From Nitrospira sp. (GTDB taxonomy: Bacteria > Nitrospirota > Nitrospiria > Nitrospirales > Nitrospiraceae), in NCBI GenBank assembly GCA_005116745.1, contig SWDS01000010.1, forward strand, positions 1 to 64,000: 64,000 bases of DNA, read 5' to 3'. This document shows positions 41,660 through 50,800 of this stretch, piece by piece (within the stretch, counting starts at the first letter, position 1; every line of letters begins with the position of its first letter). The notes beneath the pieces are model-generated. The model was not told the origin of the DNA and made no database searches. It saw only the letters and a program-made list of their open reading frames with translations. The position numbers and the translations under genes were made by a program.

Positions 41660-43684
41660 ATGGGAATTACCGGTATATTCGATATTGCAAAGACGGCTCT
41701 CTTCACAGCTCAACAAGCATTGACGGTCACTGCTCATAATATCAGCAACGTCAATACTCCTGGATTTTCTCGACAGGAGGTCATCCTGACTGAAAGTCAT
41801 CCTATCCAAGGCCGTCCCGGACAAGTCGGCACAGGAGTGAGCGTTGAGGCAATCCGCCGAGTGGTGGATAAATATCTGAATCGAGAATTGACGAACGCTG
41901 AGGAAGGCGTGGGCCAATTCACCGTCACCAGTGATGAACTGCGGAGATTGGAGAGCTTGTTTGCTGACACGCGCGGGCGAGGCTTGGCGGGGCAACTGGA
42001 TGAGTTTTTTAAGGCTCTGCAGGATGCAACAACGACACCTTCCCAGACTACCCCTCGCTCAGTGGTATTAGCAAAAGCCTCGACGCTGGCGAGCTCCTTC
42101 CATCAGATCAATGCGGACTTAGGCGAAACTCGTCGTGCCATCAACGTGCAAATCGGTGTGACGATCAGTGAGACCAATGGTTTCACCAGAATCATCGCGG
42201 AACTGAACGGGAAGATTAAATCAGCTGAGATCAGTGGTCAAAATGCCAATGACCTTCGCGATCAGCGTGATCTGGCTATTAATCAGTTGGCTACACGAGT
42301 AGATGTGTCGACACTTGAGCGATCTGACGGCACCGTCTCTGTCTTCACGGCTCGTGGGCTGGTCTTGGTCGAGCAGGAAACGACACGCAATCTCGTTGGG
42401 GTTGAGTCATCTGATAATCAGGGCCTTCTGGACATTGGGTACGACATTGGAGGAACCCAGCCGAGCATCATCAGTGATTTCATTTCTAGTGGAAAACTCC
42501 GTGGGCTTCTTGACGTGCGAGATGGAACGATTCCTTCGGTTCAACGAGACATTGATGCGCTGGCGGGATCGATATTGAATGAGGTGAATCAAATTCATCG
42601 CAGAGGATATGGTCTTGATGGCACTACTGGGCAAGACTTCTTTTCCGGATTATCCGTTACCACCAAAGCGTCAATCAAAAATAGTGGGTCTGGCCTGATC
42701 GGCAATGGAATAGTCACGGCACCGAGTGTCCTGACCTTCCATGACTATGAGATTAAGTTTAGCGGAACTAGCGGGTATACGATCCTCGATGCAACGACTG
42801 GGACTGGCATCAAAGGCAATTACACGGGAACGGCGATCGTTCCTCCGACCGTCGATGCTCCGTTCAACATTACTGGAGGGGTAAACGATACGTTGGTTGT
42901 CTCGGTAGATGGAACGACATCGGGAACCATTACGCTGAGTGGGGCAGTCTCTCCTGGACAACCCTATACCTCAGGCGAAGCATTGGCAGCTGAACTCCAG
43001 AGCAAAATCAACGCGGACGCCACGCTTGTTTCTGCTGGTCGGCAGGTCGCGGTGGTGTTTGAGAGTACGACGAATCGATTGGTGCTGCGGTCCAACTCTG
43101 TCGGTGGAACGAGTTCAGTTGATGTGACCGGAGGAACCGCAAGGGGGGGGCTTGGATTATCTGCCGGGACCAGCACCGCCGCATCCGGTACCTATAGCGG
43201 CCCACAAACATTTCACATTGATGGGATCTCCGTTACGGTGACTGGAGCGCCAGCTGCCACTGATGTCTTGAGCGTGAACACTCGTGAGAACGCTGCAAGA
43301 GATCTGACTGTTGCCCTGTCAGACCCCGCCAAGATCGCTCTATCATCGACGCGCGCTGGCGTTCCTGGGAACAACCAAAATGGACTGGCGCTTGTTAGTC
43401 TCCAGTCGAAAGCCGTTGCCGGGATTGGGAAGACGACGTTTGTGGATGCGTATCGCAAGACCGCAACGAATCTCGGAATTGCCTCGCAGGCGGCGAGTCA
43501 GCGCCTCGATGCGGAAGAAGTTCGTCATGAGCAATTACAGAGCTTCCATGCGCAAGTGTCCGGTGTGTCGCTCGATGAAGAGCTTGTAAATCTCCTCAAG
43601 TATCAGCGGGCGTTTGAAGCCGCTTCGCGCATGATCGTTGCTGCCGATGAAATGATGTCGACGTTAATCTCGCTGAAACGATAG
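41660..43684 (+). CDS. flgK: Hook-filament junction protein FlgK (HAP1), enlarged
   Basis: A 674-residue junction protein, longer than the usual 450-560. It has the FlgK N-terminus (ALTVTAHNISNVNTPGFSRQ) and C-terminus (LLKYQRAFEAASRMIVAADE). Extra material lies at about 355-540: a YEIKFSGTSGYTILD module (from 362), a flagellin-IN-like module (about 410-505) with DGTTSGTITL and LQSKINADATLVSAG, and a third module (about 512-535). Related modules occur in FlgL next door. It joins hook and filament and is exported with FlgN. Confidence 0.95.
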   Translation: MGITGIFDIAKTALFTAQQALTVTAHNISNVNTPGFSRQEVILTESHPIQGRPGQVGTGVSVEAIRRVVDKYLNRELTNAEEGVGQFTVTSDELRRLESLFADTRGRGLAGQLDEFFKALQDATTTPSQTTPRSVVLAKASTLASSFHQINADLGETRRAINVQIGVTISETNGFTRIIAELNGKIKSAEISGQNANDLRDQRDLAINQLATRVDVSTLERSDGTVSVFTARGLVLVEQETTRNLVGVESSDNQGLLDIGYDIGGTQPSIISDFISSGKLRGLLDVRDGTIPSVQRDIDALAGSILNEVNQIHRRGYGLDGTTGQDFFSGLSVTTKASIKNSGSGLIGNGIVTAPSVLTFHDYEIKFSGTSGYTILDATTGTGIKGNYTGTAIVPPTVDAPFNITGGVNDTLVVSVDGTTSGTITLSGAVSPGQPYTSGEALAAELQSKINADATLVSAGRQVAVVFESTTNRLVLRSNSVGGTSSVDVTGGTARGGLGLSAGTSTAASGTYSGPQTFHIDGISVTVTGAPAATDVLSVNTRENAARDLTVALSDPAKIALSSTRAGVPGNNQNGLALVSLQSKAVAGIGKTTFVDAYRKTATNLGIASQAASQRLDAEEVRHEQLQSFHAQVSGVSLDEELVNLLKYQRAFEAASRMIVAADEMMSTLISLKR

Positions 43685-43699
43685 GCGAAGGAGCATGCT

Positions 43700-45469
43700 A
43701 TGCGCGTGACGGAACAACAGACGTTGGGATTCTTGCTCAACAACTATCAACGAGCTCGCTCCAGAGCGTTGAAGTTGCAGGAGCATCTCGCCACTGGCAA
43801 GCAGGTGTTGCAACCTTCCGATGATCCCGGCCGTTTCCACCGGATCGTTGGAGAAAAAGCGATTTTGGGAAAACTAGAACAGTATCTTCGCAATGTGAAA
43901 GCGGCAACCACGCGGGTTGATTTAGCCGATACCTCGCTCCAAGGGACGACGACGACTCTCTCTCGCATTAGACAACTGGCGGTTCAATATGCGTCCGATA
44001 CCAATGGAGCGGCGGATCGGGCCACTGGTGGACATGAAATCAAAGAGTTACTGCAACATCTGCTCCAACTAGGAAACACCGAGTTTGATGAGAACCAACC
44101 GGTGTTTGGAGGTACGAGCCGCCACGGGTTCGCTGCGGGTTTGGCGCTGGCTACGCCTGTGACCGTGACGAACGCCGTGACAGATACCTTGACGGTCAAG
44201 GTTGACGGGATTACGTCGGGCACGATCGATCTCACCGGCGGTACCGAGACGCTTGGCGGTTCTGAATTAGCCGCACGAGTGCAGAGCCGTATCAATGCTG
44301 ATTCAGCCTTAGTTGCCGCGGGGAAAAATGTCTCTGTCACCTATGCAGAGGGTCGTCTTGCCATTTCTTCGAGTTCTGACGGACCGACTTCGAAAGTAGA
44401 AGTGGTAGGCGGTTCGGCACGAGCCCTGCTTGGGTTCAATGGTGGCAGTGCCGGCGTCGGTACGACAACTTTTGTGACAACCGTGGCGACAGATGCGGCA
44501 GCTACGAACAGTGGAGGAGCATTGGTCTCGCAAGGGGAAATCGTGAGTGCGAGTGCGAACTCTTTCGATAACTATGCCATAAGATTCACAGGGTCGGGAT
44601 CTTTCGATGTCCTCAATATTTCAGCGCCAGTGACGGTGACGGCTAATTCTTCCAATGTTGGTCGCGTGGGCAGAATTGATGCTGGTATCGCGGATCCTCA
44701 GCGAACTACTCTTAACGCGTATGAAGTACAGTTTACTTCAGCGGCACAGTATTCGGTCCTGAACACGACAACGGCAACGACCATTTCAACTGGGAACTCC
44801 TACGTGTCGGGTGGTGCCATCGAATTTGATGGTCTCCGCGTGGTGCTTGCAAATGGGAACCAGGGAGGACCCACCACTGGAGATCGATTCTCGGTCGCGG
44901 TTGCTCCGAAAACAGTCCTTTCCAATCAGCCATACACATCGGGTGGTCCGATCGTCTTTGATGGAATTCAATTGAGCATCACCAACGGTGCTTCAGCGCC
45001 GGCTGCGGGAGATCTGTTCCGGGTCGTGGCACACACGAAGTATGCGGGAGATTCCGGGAGCCATCTCATTGAAGTAGCGGACGGGCAGGTGATTCCCACC
45101 AACGTGCCAGGCGATAAAGCGTTCAGCGGATCCACCGTCAATCTCTTCGATACCGTGCAACGTCTCATCGCGGCGCTACGAGGAAATCACAAAGCCGGAA
45201 TTGTTGAGAGCTTGGGTGATCTTGACCGAGCCATCGGTCAAGTGTCTGCTGCGTTGGGTACCATCGGTGCCGTGACGAACCGATTGGAATCGACGTCTGT
45301 GGCCTTGCAGGAGTCCAAAGATTTGGCGACAAACCAGTTGTCGTCATTCGAAGACATCGATCTGGCACGAACGATCTCAGATTTGACACTGCAAGAGTAT
45401 GCGATTCAGGCGGCGGGTGCTACGCTTGGTCGCTTGTTTGATAACTCTCTCCTCAAGCATCTGCGGTGA
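43700..45469 (+). CDS. flgL: Hook-filament junction protein FlgL (HAP3), enlarged
   Basis: A 589-residue protein, nearly twice the enteric FlgL. The flagellin-like N-terminus (ARSRALKLQEHLATGKQVLQ) and C-terminus (ESKDLATNQLSSFEDIDLAR) are intact. Between them lie a flagellin-IN-like module (about 162-250), two YxxxFT modules (from 292 and 341) and two GG-I-FDG modules (about 371 and 415), which also occur in FlgK. It starts 15 bases after flgK and forms the last ring before flagellin. Confidence 0.94.
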   Translation: MRVTEQQTLGFLLNNYQRARSRALKLQEHLATGKQVLQPSDDPGRFHRIVGEKAILGKLEQYLRNVKAATTRVDLADTSLQGTTTTLSRIRQLAVQYASDTNGAADRATGGHEIKELLQHLLQLGNTEFDENQPVFGGTSRHGFAAGLALATPVTVTNAVTDTLTVKVDGITSGTIDLTGGTETLGGSELAARVQSRINADSALVAAGKNVSVTYAEGRLAISSSSDGPTSKVEVVGGSARALLGFNGGSAGVGTTTFVTTVATDAAATNSGGALVSQGEIVSASANSFDNYAIRFTGSGSFDVLNISAPVTVTANSSNVGRVGRIDAGIADPQRTTLNAYEVQFTSAAQYSVLNTTTATTISTGNSYVSGGAIEFDGLRVVLANGNQGGPTTGDRFSVAVAPKTVLSNQPYTSGGPIVFDGIQLSITNGASAPAAGDLFRVVAHTKYAGDSGSHLIEVADGQVIPTNVPGDKAFSGSTVNLFDTVQRLIAALRGNHKAGIVESLGDLDRAIGQVSAALGTIGAVTNRLESTSVALQESKDLATNQLSSFEDIDLARTISDLTLQEYAIQAAGATLGRLFDNSLLKHLR

Positions 45470-45541
45470 GTCCGCCTCTCAAGTTTGTTCCGCGTATGGC
45501 CGATAGTTCAATGTGCCATTGTCAAACTAAGGACGTCTTGT

Positions 45542-45787
45542 ATGTTAGTGCTCACACGACGACGTGGCGAAGGGGTGACGATTGGTCCCGATATTCGTGT
45601 GATCATCCTTGGCGTGAAGGGCGGGCAAGTGAGACTTGGAATCGAAGCTCCATCAACCGTGGCCGTTCATCGAGAAGAAGTGTATGCACGGATTCAGGAT
45701 GAGAATCGATTGGCCGCGAAGACCCAGGCTGTGCCTCTGGATGCCTTTCGCCGATTAATCCCTCTGAAACAGCGCATTGCTCAATGA
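45542..45787 (+). CDS. csrA: Carbon storage regulator CsrA
   Basis: An 81-residue RNA-binding protein. The start [15 protein letters not shown], the core [20 protein letters not shown] and [11 protein letters not shown] are diagnostic. It binds GGA motifs in messages, often of flagellin, and blocks translation. The ATG at 45542 is 73 bases after flgL; TAAGGACG is the ribosome site. It lies before fliW, its protein antagonist. The C-terminal tail is longer than in E. coli (61). Confidence 0.97.
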   Translation: MLVLTRRRGEGVTIGPDIRVIILGVKGGQVRLGIEAPSTVAVHREEVYARIQDENRLAAKTQAVPLDAFRRLIPLKQRIAQ

Positions 45788-45797
45788 GGTTGCATCA

Positions 45798-46280
45798 GTG
45801 AAATGTATGTCGACCCGATTTGGTTCATTTGAGGTTCGCAGTGAAAGTCTCATTACATTTCCGTCAGGGGTTCTTGGGTTTCCTGAGCAGCATCGGTATG
45901 TGATGTTGGATCATGATGCCGAGGCTCCTATCAAGTGGCTTCAATCGGTTGAAGAGCCAGAACTGGCCTTTGTCATTCTGGACCCAAACACGTTTCATTC
46001 TGACTATCATGTTGAGGTACCCGCTGATGCGTTAGTAGAGATCAAGGCGCAAGTGGGAGAGGAGTTAGCCATTGCGGTGATCTTGACCATTCCCTCAGAT
46101 GATCCGGATCGGATCACTGCGAATCTGCGAGGTCCGCTACTCATCAGTCACAAAACAAAACTGGGAAAGCAGCTGGTCCTTTCCGATGATTTCCCTACCA
46201 GGCACCCGTTGTTTCCGATCTCCGAGTCCCAACCGCCAACGCCGGAACAGGTTTCTCCTCCTGTAGAATGTCAAATCTAG
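45798..46280 (+). CDS. fliW: Flagellar assembly factor FliW
   Basis: A 160-residue protein with the FliW pattern: ITFPSGVLGFPEQHRYVMLD, PIKWLQSVEEPELAFVILDP and LRGPLLISHKTKLGKQLVL. FliW binds CsrA and flagellin; when flagellin is exported, FliW is free to block CsrA. It starts probably with GTG at 45798 (GAGG 9 bases before); the ATG at 45807 is an alternative. It comes 10 bases after csrA. The flagellin gene, the third partner, is not in the window. Confidence 0.94.
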   Translation: MKCMSTRFGSFEVRSESLITFPSGVLGFPEQHRYVMLDHDAEAPIKWLQSVEEPELAFVILDPNTFHSDYHVEVPADALVEIKAQVGEELAIAVILTIPSDDPDRITANLRGPLLISHKTKLGKQLVLSDDFPTRHPLFPISESQPPTPEQVSPPVECQI

Positions 46281-46418
46281 CCAATAGATGTTGCGACTAT
46301 TCTGGTACTCTGGATGGTTTGCTGGCCTTGTGGTACCGACCGTTTGATCTGACTTAGCCTGCCTGGCTCAGACCTGAGGGATCCTCAAAAAATAGGAAAG
46401 CTATTGTGTCGGCCTTGA

Positions 46419-49310
46419 TCAGGCCGCTGCCTGAGTGATCGGCTGATAACCCTGCCGGTGGGATTCAAGTACACGGACGAGTCGTGCGACTTCGAGTTCG
46501 AGCTGCGCGTAGACGGGCGGGGCGTCGTGGAGCGTATTAAGGCGGCCAACTGCTTCGAGCCGACCGGCAGTCAGTGCGACTTCTGAGGCGCACAGGTTTC
46601 CGGCGGTCCCTTTGAAAGTGTGTGCCAGTCGTTCAACGGTGATCGAATCTGCATCGGCCAAGGCTGTTCTAATGTCAGTGAGCATAGTGTGGTAGCGATC
46701 AAGAAATAGGCAGACGAGTTGAGCAAACAACTCACTGTCGCCACCGATGTTCTGATACATTTGTTCAGGATCAAAGATCCCTCTGGTCGGGTCGATCCTG
46801 ATAGGAGTTGGCTTCTGGTTGCCGGTTACGACCACATTGGGTGGCGTGGATACCCAACGAGCCAGGGCGCTCCGCAGTTCATTGAGTTTGATCGGTTTGG
46901 CGAGATAATCGTCCATCCCTGTCGCCAAACAGCGTTCGCGATCGCCTTGCATCGCATTGGCGGTGACCGCAATGATCGGAATATGCGGAGTCGATTGTGG
47001 TGCCTTGTCTGAACCGTTTGGGCTTTCACCGGGCGAGTCATGCGATGCGACTGCAGCTTCATCGTTGCGAATGCTTCGGGTTGTCTCAAACCCATCCATA
47101 ACGGGCATCTGACAATCCATCAGGATGGCGGCATAGTCTCCCTTGGCGAGCGCCGTCAGCGCTTCTTGACCGTTTCCAACGACGTCTGGTTGGTAGCCAA
47201 GTTTTTCCACCATCCGCACCGCGAGCTTCTGGTTGACAATGTTGTCTTCCACGACTAACACGCGCTGATGGTGCACATGCTCCGCGACCATATGCCTGGT
47301 GACGAGTTGCGGCACGACTGATCGCGTGTGAGTTGTTTGTGGCTCTTGGCTCTCGAGCAGACCCAGAACCGTCCGAAGGCAGTCGCGTAATTCATCATGG
47401 CGGATGGGTTTCGGCAGGTAGCCCATCGCGCCCGCCTGGCGGGCCTGTTCTGCATGGCCACGCTGCAGCATTGAGGTCATGACGACGAGACGAATGCTGG
47501 ATCCAGCCGGGTGACTTTGCAGCTCTCGTGCAAGTTGCAACCCATCCTTTCCGGGCATGATGACGTCCAAGATCGCGAGATCGTACGGCGTTCCCCGCTG
47601 TGCCGCCTCCGCGATGCGGTGCAAAGCCGATTCGGCATCTTCTGCAAGGTCGTCCACCATTCCCCAACCGGATACCAGATGGTGGAGGATCACGCGATTC
47701 GATTCATTGTCATCAACGATCAAGACACGCTTTCCGGTGAGATCTCCGGTCGGGAGAATTGCACATGGAGAATCGACTTGTTTCTGGAGGCGCGCGGTGC
47801 ACCAGAAGGTGCTCCCCTTTCCCTCGGTGCTGCGCACTCCGATCTGCCCACCCATTAATTCCACGAGTTGCTTTGATATGGACAGGCCAAGGCCGGTGCC
47901 GCCATATTTTCTGGTCGTGGAACTGTCCGCCTGCACAAACGGACGGAACAGTTTGTCTTGAGTGTTGGGATTGATTCCAATGCCGCTGTCCGTGACTTCG
48001 AAGCGAATGACGGTTGTGTCGAGGAGGTCTTCTTCGAGATAGGCCTGCAGGGTCACCTCGCCCTTGTCCGTAAACTTCACCGCGTTGGCAACCAGATTGG
48101 TGAGGATCTGACGTAGGCGGCCTGGGTCACCTTTGAGTCCCGTCGGAACTGCGGCGTGTACCAGTCCGGTTAGCTCCAGCCCTTTCGTCTCTGCCCGCTC
48201 AGCGAATTGTGCCAACACCTGCTCCACTGTGGTTCTCAGATTGAAGTCGAGGCGTTCCAGTTCCAGCTTTCCTGCCTCAATCTTACTGCATTCGAGTACG
48301 TCGTTGATCAGCTGCAACAGTGCTTCGCCGCACTGCCGAATGGTCTCTGCGTAGGATTGTTGTTCGGACGTCAAGGACGTCTCCATCAACAGGCTTGTCA
48401 TGCCGATCACCCCGTTCATGGGGGTGCGTAGTTCATGACTGACGGTTGCGAGAAATGCTGTCTTGACGCGTGCCGATTCCTTCGCCACCTCCAGGGCTTG
48501 GTCCAGGCAGCGGTTGCTCTGGAGAAGTTGGTCGGCGGAGAGTTGGAGCGCCTGCTGCGTTTTATGGACGCTCGTCATGTCGATGGCATAGCCACGCACG
48601 ACGTCATGCGTGAGAACCGGGCAGAAGGTCCATGAAAAACTGGCTTCTGGAAGTACGATTGCCTCATCATGAAGCACATAGCCTGTGGTGAGACAGCGTT
48701 GCACGATGTCCGGAAGGCTACGCGGGGCGACGTTGGGAAATCCTTCGAGGCTGTATCCGAATTGAGTGAGCAGGGAGATCATCGCTGGATTGGCATACAA
48801 CAGGCTCATCTGCCGGTCCAGTTCGATCATCGGTAAGGGACTTTCCTCAGCGATCGCGGCCAACCGATTGCAATCCTGCTCCAATTCTCGTTCATGAGAC
48901 AAGTCTCGGATGCTGAGAATCAGTACGGCCTTTCCATTGAATGTGCCGGGTGCGCAGGCCCATTCTACGGGAACGGGAGGGGTTGCTTTCCGCAAGAGGA
49001 GCTGTTGCATGACAGAAGTTGGCCGGCGGCTTTTAAGGACTCCGTTCAGTTGTGCTGTTATAGTGGTTGCGTCGGATCGAGTGAGTCTCGACCACAGGGA
49101 TGGAAAGAAGCGGACCGTAGAGGAAGGAAACCGTGGCCCAAGCAACCGATGGCTCTCCCGATTAACGGACAATACGGTGAGATCAGCATCAAGAATGACG
49201 GTGGCCAGCGGAAGCCCTTCGAGCAGATCGAAGCCTGTCGACGCTGTAGGAAGTGAAGCAGCTAGACGACGTCCGACGCGTCTTCGTTTCCGTCCAAATG
49301 GCTTCATCAT
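46419..49310 (-). CDS. Hybrid sensor histidine kinase (PAS-kinase-REC-REC-Hpt), BarA/GacS-like layout
   Basis: A 963-residue kinase. Order: PAS-type domain (about 20-140), a second PAS (about 145-260), coiled linker, phospho-acceptor His292 (VSHELRTPMNGV), ATPase domain (DSGIGINPNTQ, GTGLGLSI), receiver 1 (Asp582), receiver 2 (Asp732) and a C-terminal Hpt domain with His897 (LAHTFKGTAGNL). No membrane segment is seen. The domain chain resembles BarA/GacS-type phosphorelays, apart from the second receiver and the missing membrane part. It overlaps the HD-GYP gene by 4 bases and is likely transcribed with it. Its target is unknown; it points towards csrA-fliW tail to tail. Confidence 0.9.
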   Translation of the reverse strand: MMKPFGRKRRRVGRRLAASLPTASTGFDLLEGLPLATVILDADLTVLSVNRESHRLLGPRFPSSTVRFFPSLWSRLTRSDATTITAQLNGVLKSRRPTSVMQQLLLRKATPPVPVEWACAPGTFNGKAVLILSIRDLSHERELEQDCNRLAAIAEESPLPMIELDRQMSLLYANPAMISLLTQFGYSLEGFPNVAPRSLPDIVQRCLTTGYVLHDEAIVLPEASFSWTFCPVLTHDVVRGYAIDMTSVHKTQQALQLSADQLLQSNRCLDQALEVAKESARVKTAFLATVSHELRTPMNGVIGMTSLLMETSLTSEQQSYAETIRQCGEALLQLINDVLECSKIEAGKLELERLDFNLRTTVEQVLAQFAERAETKGLELTGLVHAAVPTGLKGDPGRLRQILTNLVANAVKFTDKGEVTLQAYLEEDLLDTTVIRFEVTDSGIGINPNTQDKLFRPFVQADSSTTRKYGGTGLGLSISKQLVELMGGQIGVRSTEGKGSTFWCTARLQKQVDSPCAILPTGDLTGKRVLIVDDNESNRVILHHLVSGWGMVDDLAEDAESALHRIAEAAQRGTPYDLAILDVIMPGKDGLQLARELQSHPAGSSIRLVVMTSMLQRGHAEQARQAGAMGYLPKPIRHDELRDCLRTVLGLLESQEPQTTHTRSVVPQLVTRHMVAEHVHHQRVLVVEDNIVNQKLAVRMVEKLGYQPDVVGNGQEALTALAKGDYAAILMDCQMPVMDGFETTRSIRNDEAAVASHDSPGESPNGSDKAPQSTPHIPIIAVTANAMQGDRERCLATGMDDYLAKPIKLNELRSALARWVSTPPNVVVTGNQKPTPIRIDPTRGIFDPEQMYQNIGGDSELFAQLVCLFLDRYHTMLTDIRTALADADSITVERLAHTFKGTAGNLCASEVALTAGRLEAVGRLNTLHDAPPVYAQLELEVARLVRVLESHRQGYQPITQAAA

Positions 49311-50566
49311 GCAGCTCGCGAAAGGCCTTGGTCTAGGTGTATGCCGATGTTGACTCGTTCTTTGCTGGGGTCTAGGACACGCAACACCGTTCGGATTGTG
49401 TGGTCGGAGGATGGTGTCGCTAGGTCGATGTCAATTGGCGTGGCATACGAGCCTCCTTGCGGGTCGGTCGTGACTTTGACCAGGGGTTTGAGTCGTTGCT
49501 GAGGGTTGACTCCGATGACCACCGCCTGTTCGCCGGTATTGAGTCTGACGAGGCTTCCGACTGGGTAGACTCCGATGCTTCGAATCAGGAGCTCCACGAG
49601 AGATTTTTCAAATAGCCCTTGTTCTCCAGCCAAGAAGAGTTGCCGAACGGCATCGTGTGGAATCATGGCCTGTCGTGTGCCGCGCCGACTCACCATGCCG
49701 TCATAAAAATCGACGATGCCGACGATCTGCGCTAAGTGAAAAATCTGATCATTGCATGACTTGGCTGGAAATCCACCTCCATTGAAGCGCTCATGATGCT
49801 CTCTGACGATGCGTAGGACGTCCTCGTGCATGCCTGGTTGCTCGGAGAGGAGTGTGACGCCAAGCTTACAATGCTGTTCGAGCAAGGTCTTATCTTGTCC
49901 GCTACATTCCTCCCGCTTGCGAACAAGATTGCGTGGGAGGCGGACATATCCCGCGTCATGGAGTAAGGCGCCCATGCCGATTTGTTCTTGTGCTGTGTGA
50001 TCCAATCCGCTTTCCACAGCCACCACGAGCGACAAGATGCAGGTGTCGAGTGCATGAGTTGTCAGTGAGCGGTCGAACTGTTTAATTTTCTGAATGGCGA
50101 GCTGAGTCGCCATCTCGGCACGATGGTTGAGAACTTGGCCTAACACGCTTGATACGATGGCTTTGGTGGCTTCGGGAGACGGTGGAATGCCACGCTCAAG
50201 ATCCTCGAAAATGCGCTCAACCGCTTCTTGAGCCTGGGCGTAAATTGCCGTGGCAGAATGATCGTGAGGTTGAATCTCCGGCGTACATTCGGGCGTTTGA
50301 TCCGGAGGGGCTGGGACATCGACGCTGGGAGATTGCTGGTTTGCAGCATGTTGTGTAGTCGCTGAAGGCTCCGATGGGAGGTCGGACCCTTTACTGGTAT
50401 CGATGCTCACCATCCTGATCCCATGTTGCTTCATGAGTTGGATGGTCTGTTGATCCTTGATCAGGCGTTTATGGGAGAGGAAGGGGGTTCGGTACCACGG
50501 GACATCCATCTCTGTGATGAACATGCCGGGAATCAGCTGCTCGATGGCGATACGTTTTACTGTCAT
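49307..50566 (-). CDS. HD-GYP domain c-di-GMP phosphodiesterase
   Basis: A 419-residue protein. The N-terminal DUF3391-type part (IEQLIPGMFITEMDVPW) is common in HD-GYP enzymes; the catalytic domain has His203-Asp204 (LLHDAGYVRLP) and the loop HHERFNGGGFP (257-267). The usual HHERxDGxGYP reads Asn for Asp and GFP for GYP here, so activity or specificity might differ. It should degrade c-di-GMP and so favour motility. A sigma-28-like promoter lies 70 bases upstream; the kinase gene follows with a 4-base overlap. Confidence 0.88.
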   Translation of the reverse strand: MTVKRIAIEQLIPGMFITEMDVPWYRTPFLSHKRLIKDQQTIQLMKQHGIRMVSIDTSKGSDLPSEPSATTQHAANQQSPSVDVPAPPDQTPECTPEIQPHDHSATAIYAQAQEAVERIFEDLERGIPPSPEATKAIVSSVLGQVLNHRAEMATQLAIQKIKQFDRSLTTHALDTCILSLVVAVESGLDHTAQEQIGMGALLHDAGYVRLPRNLVRKREECSGQDKTLLEQHCKLGVTLLSEQPGMHEDVLRIVREHHERFNGGGFPAKSCNDQIFHLAQIVGIVDFYDGMVSRRGTRQAMIPHDAVRQLFLAGEQGLFEKSLVELLIRSIGVYPVGSLVRLNTGEQAVVIGVNPQQRLKPLVKVTTDPQGGSYATPIDIDLATPSSDHTIRTVLRVLDPSKERVNIGIHLDQGLSRAA

Positions 50567-50635
50567 AAGTCGTCGGACTCCTAGTCAGAAAGGTCTCTGG
50601 TCGGACATGGCAATAGAGGAAAGATCCCACGGGCG

Positions 50636-50663
50636 TTATCGGCGGGGCAGGCCTCGAACTTGA
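50636..50663 (-). promoter_or_regulatory. Sigma-28-like promoter of the HD-GYP/kinase operon
   Basis: On the minus strand TCAAGTTC (50663-50656), 12 bases, GCCGATAA (50643-50636). The -10 octamer is perfect against the enteric consensus, and the -35 octamer equals that of flgM with the same spacing. Confidence 0.7.
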
Positions 50664-50724
50664 TTGCATCATGCCGTATGGTTATTGGTTTGATGTCACT
50701 GCTCGCGACCGACCGCGTTGTGGC

Positions 50725-50751
50725 TCAAGATTGACCGATAGTTACCGATAG
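50725..50751 (+). promoter_or_regulatory. Sigma-28-like promoter of the PilZ gene
   Basis: TCAAGATT (50725-50732), 11 bases, ACCGATAG (50744-50751). Six of eight bases match the enteric consensus in each box, with the standard spacing. The start would be near 50758, some 43 bases before the ATG at 50801. It is divergent to the HD-GYP promoter. Confidence 0.58.
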
Positions 50752-50800
50752 AGGTCATCAGAGTTGGTTGGTGTCAGGTGATTGTGTTGGAGTGAGGGTT

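Noticed and set aside
46375-46387. TGAGG/CCTCA hairpin with A-run between convergent fliW and kinase genes
   Set aside because: Short stem, and the T-tract is on the wrong side for either strand, so not called a terminator.
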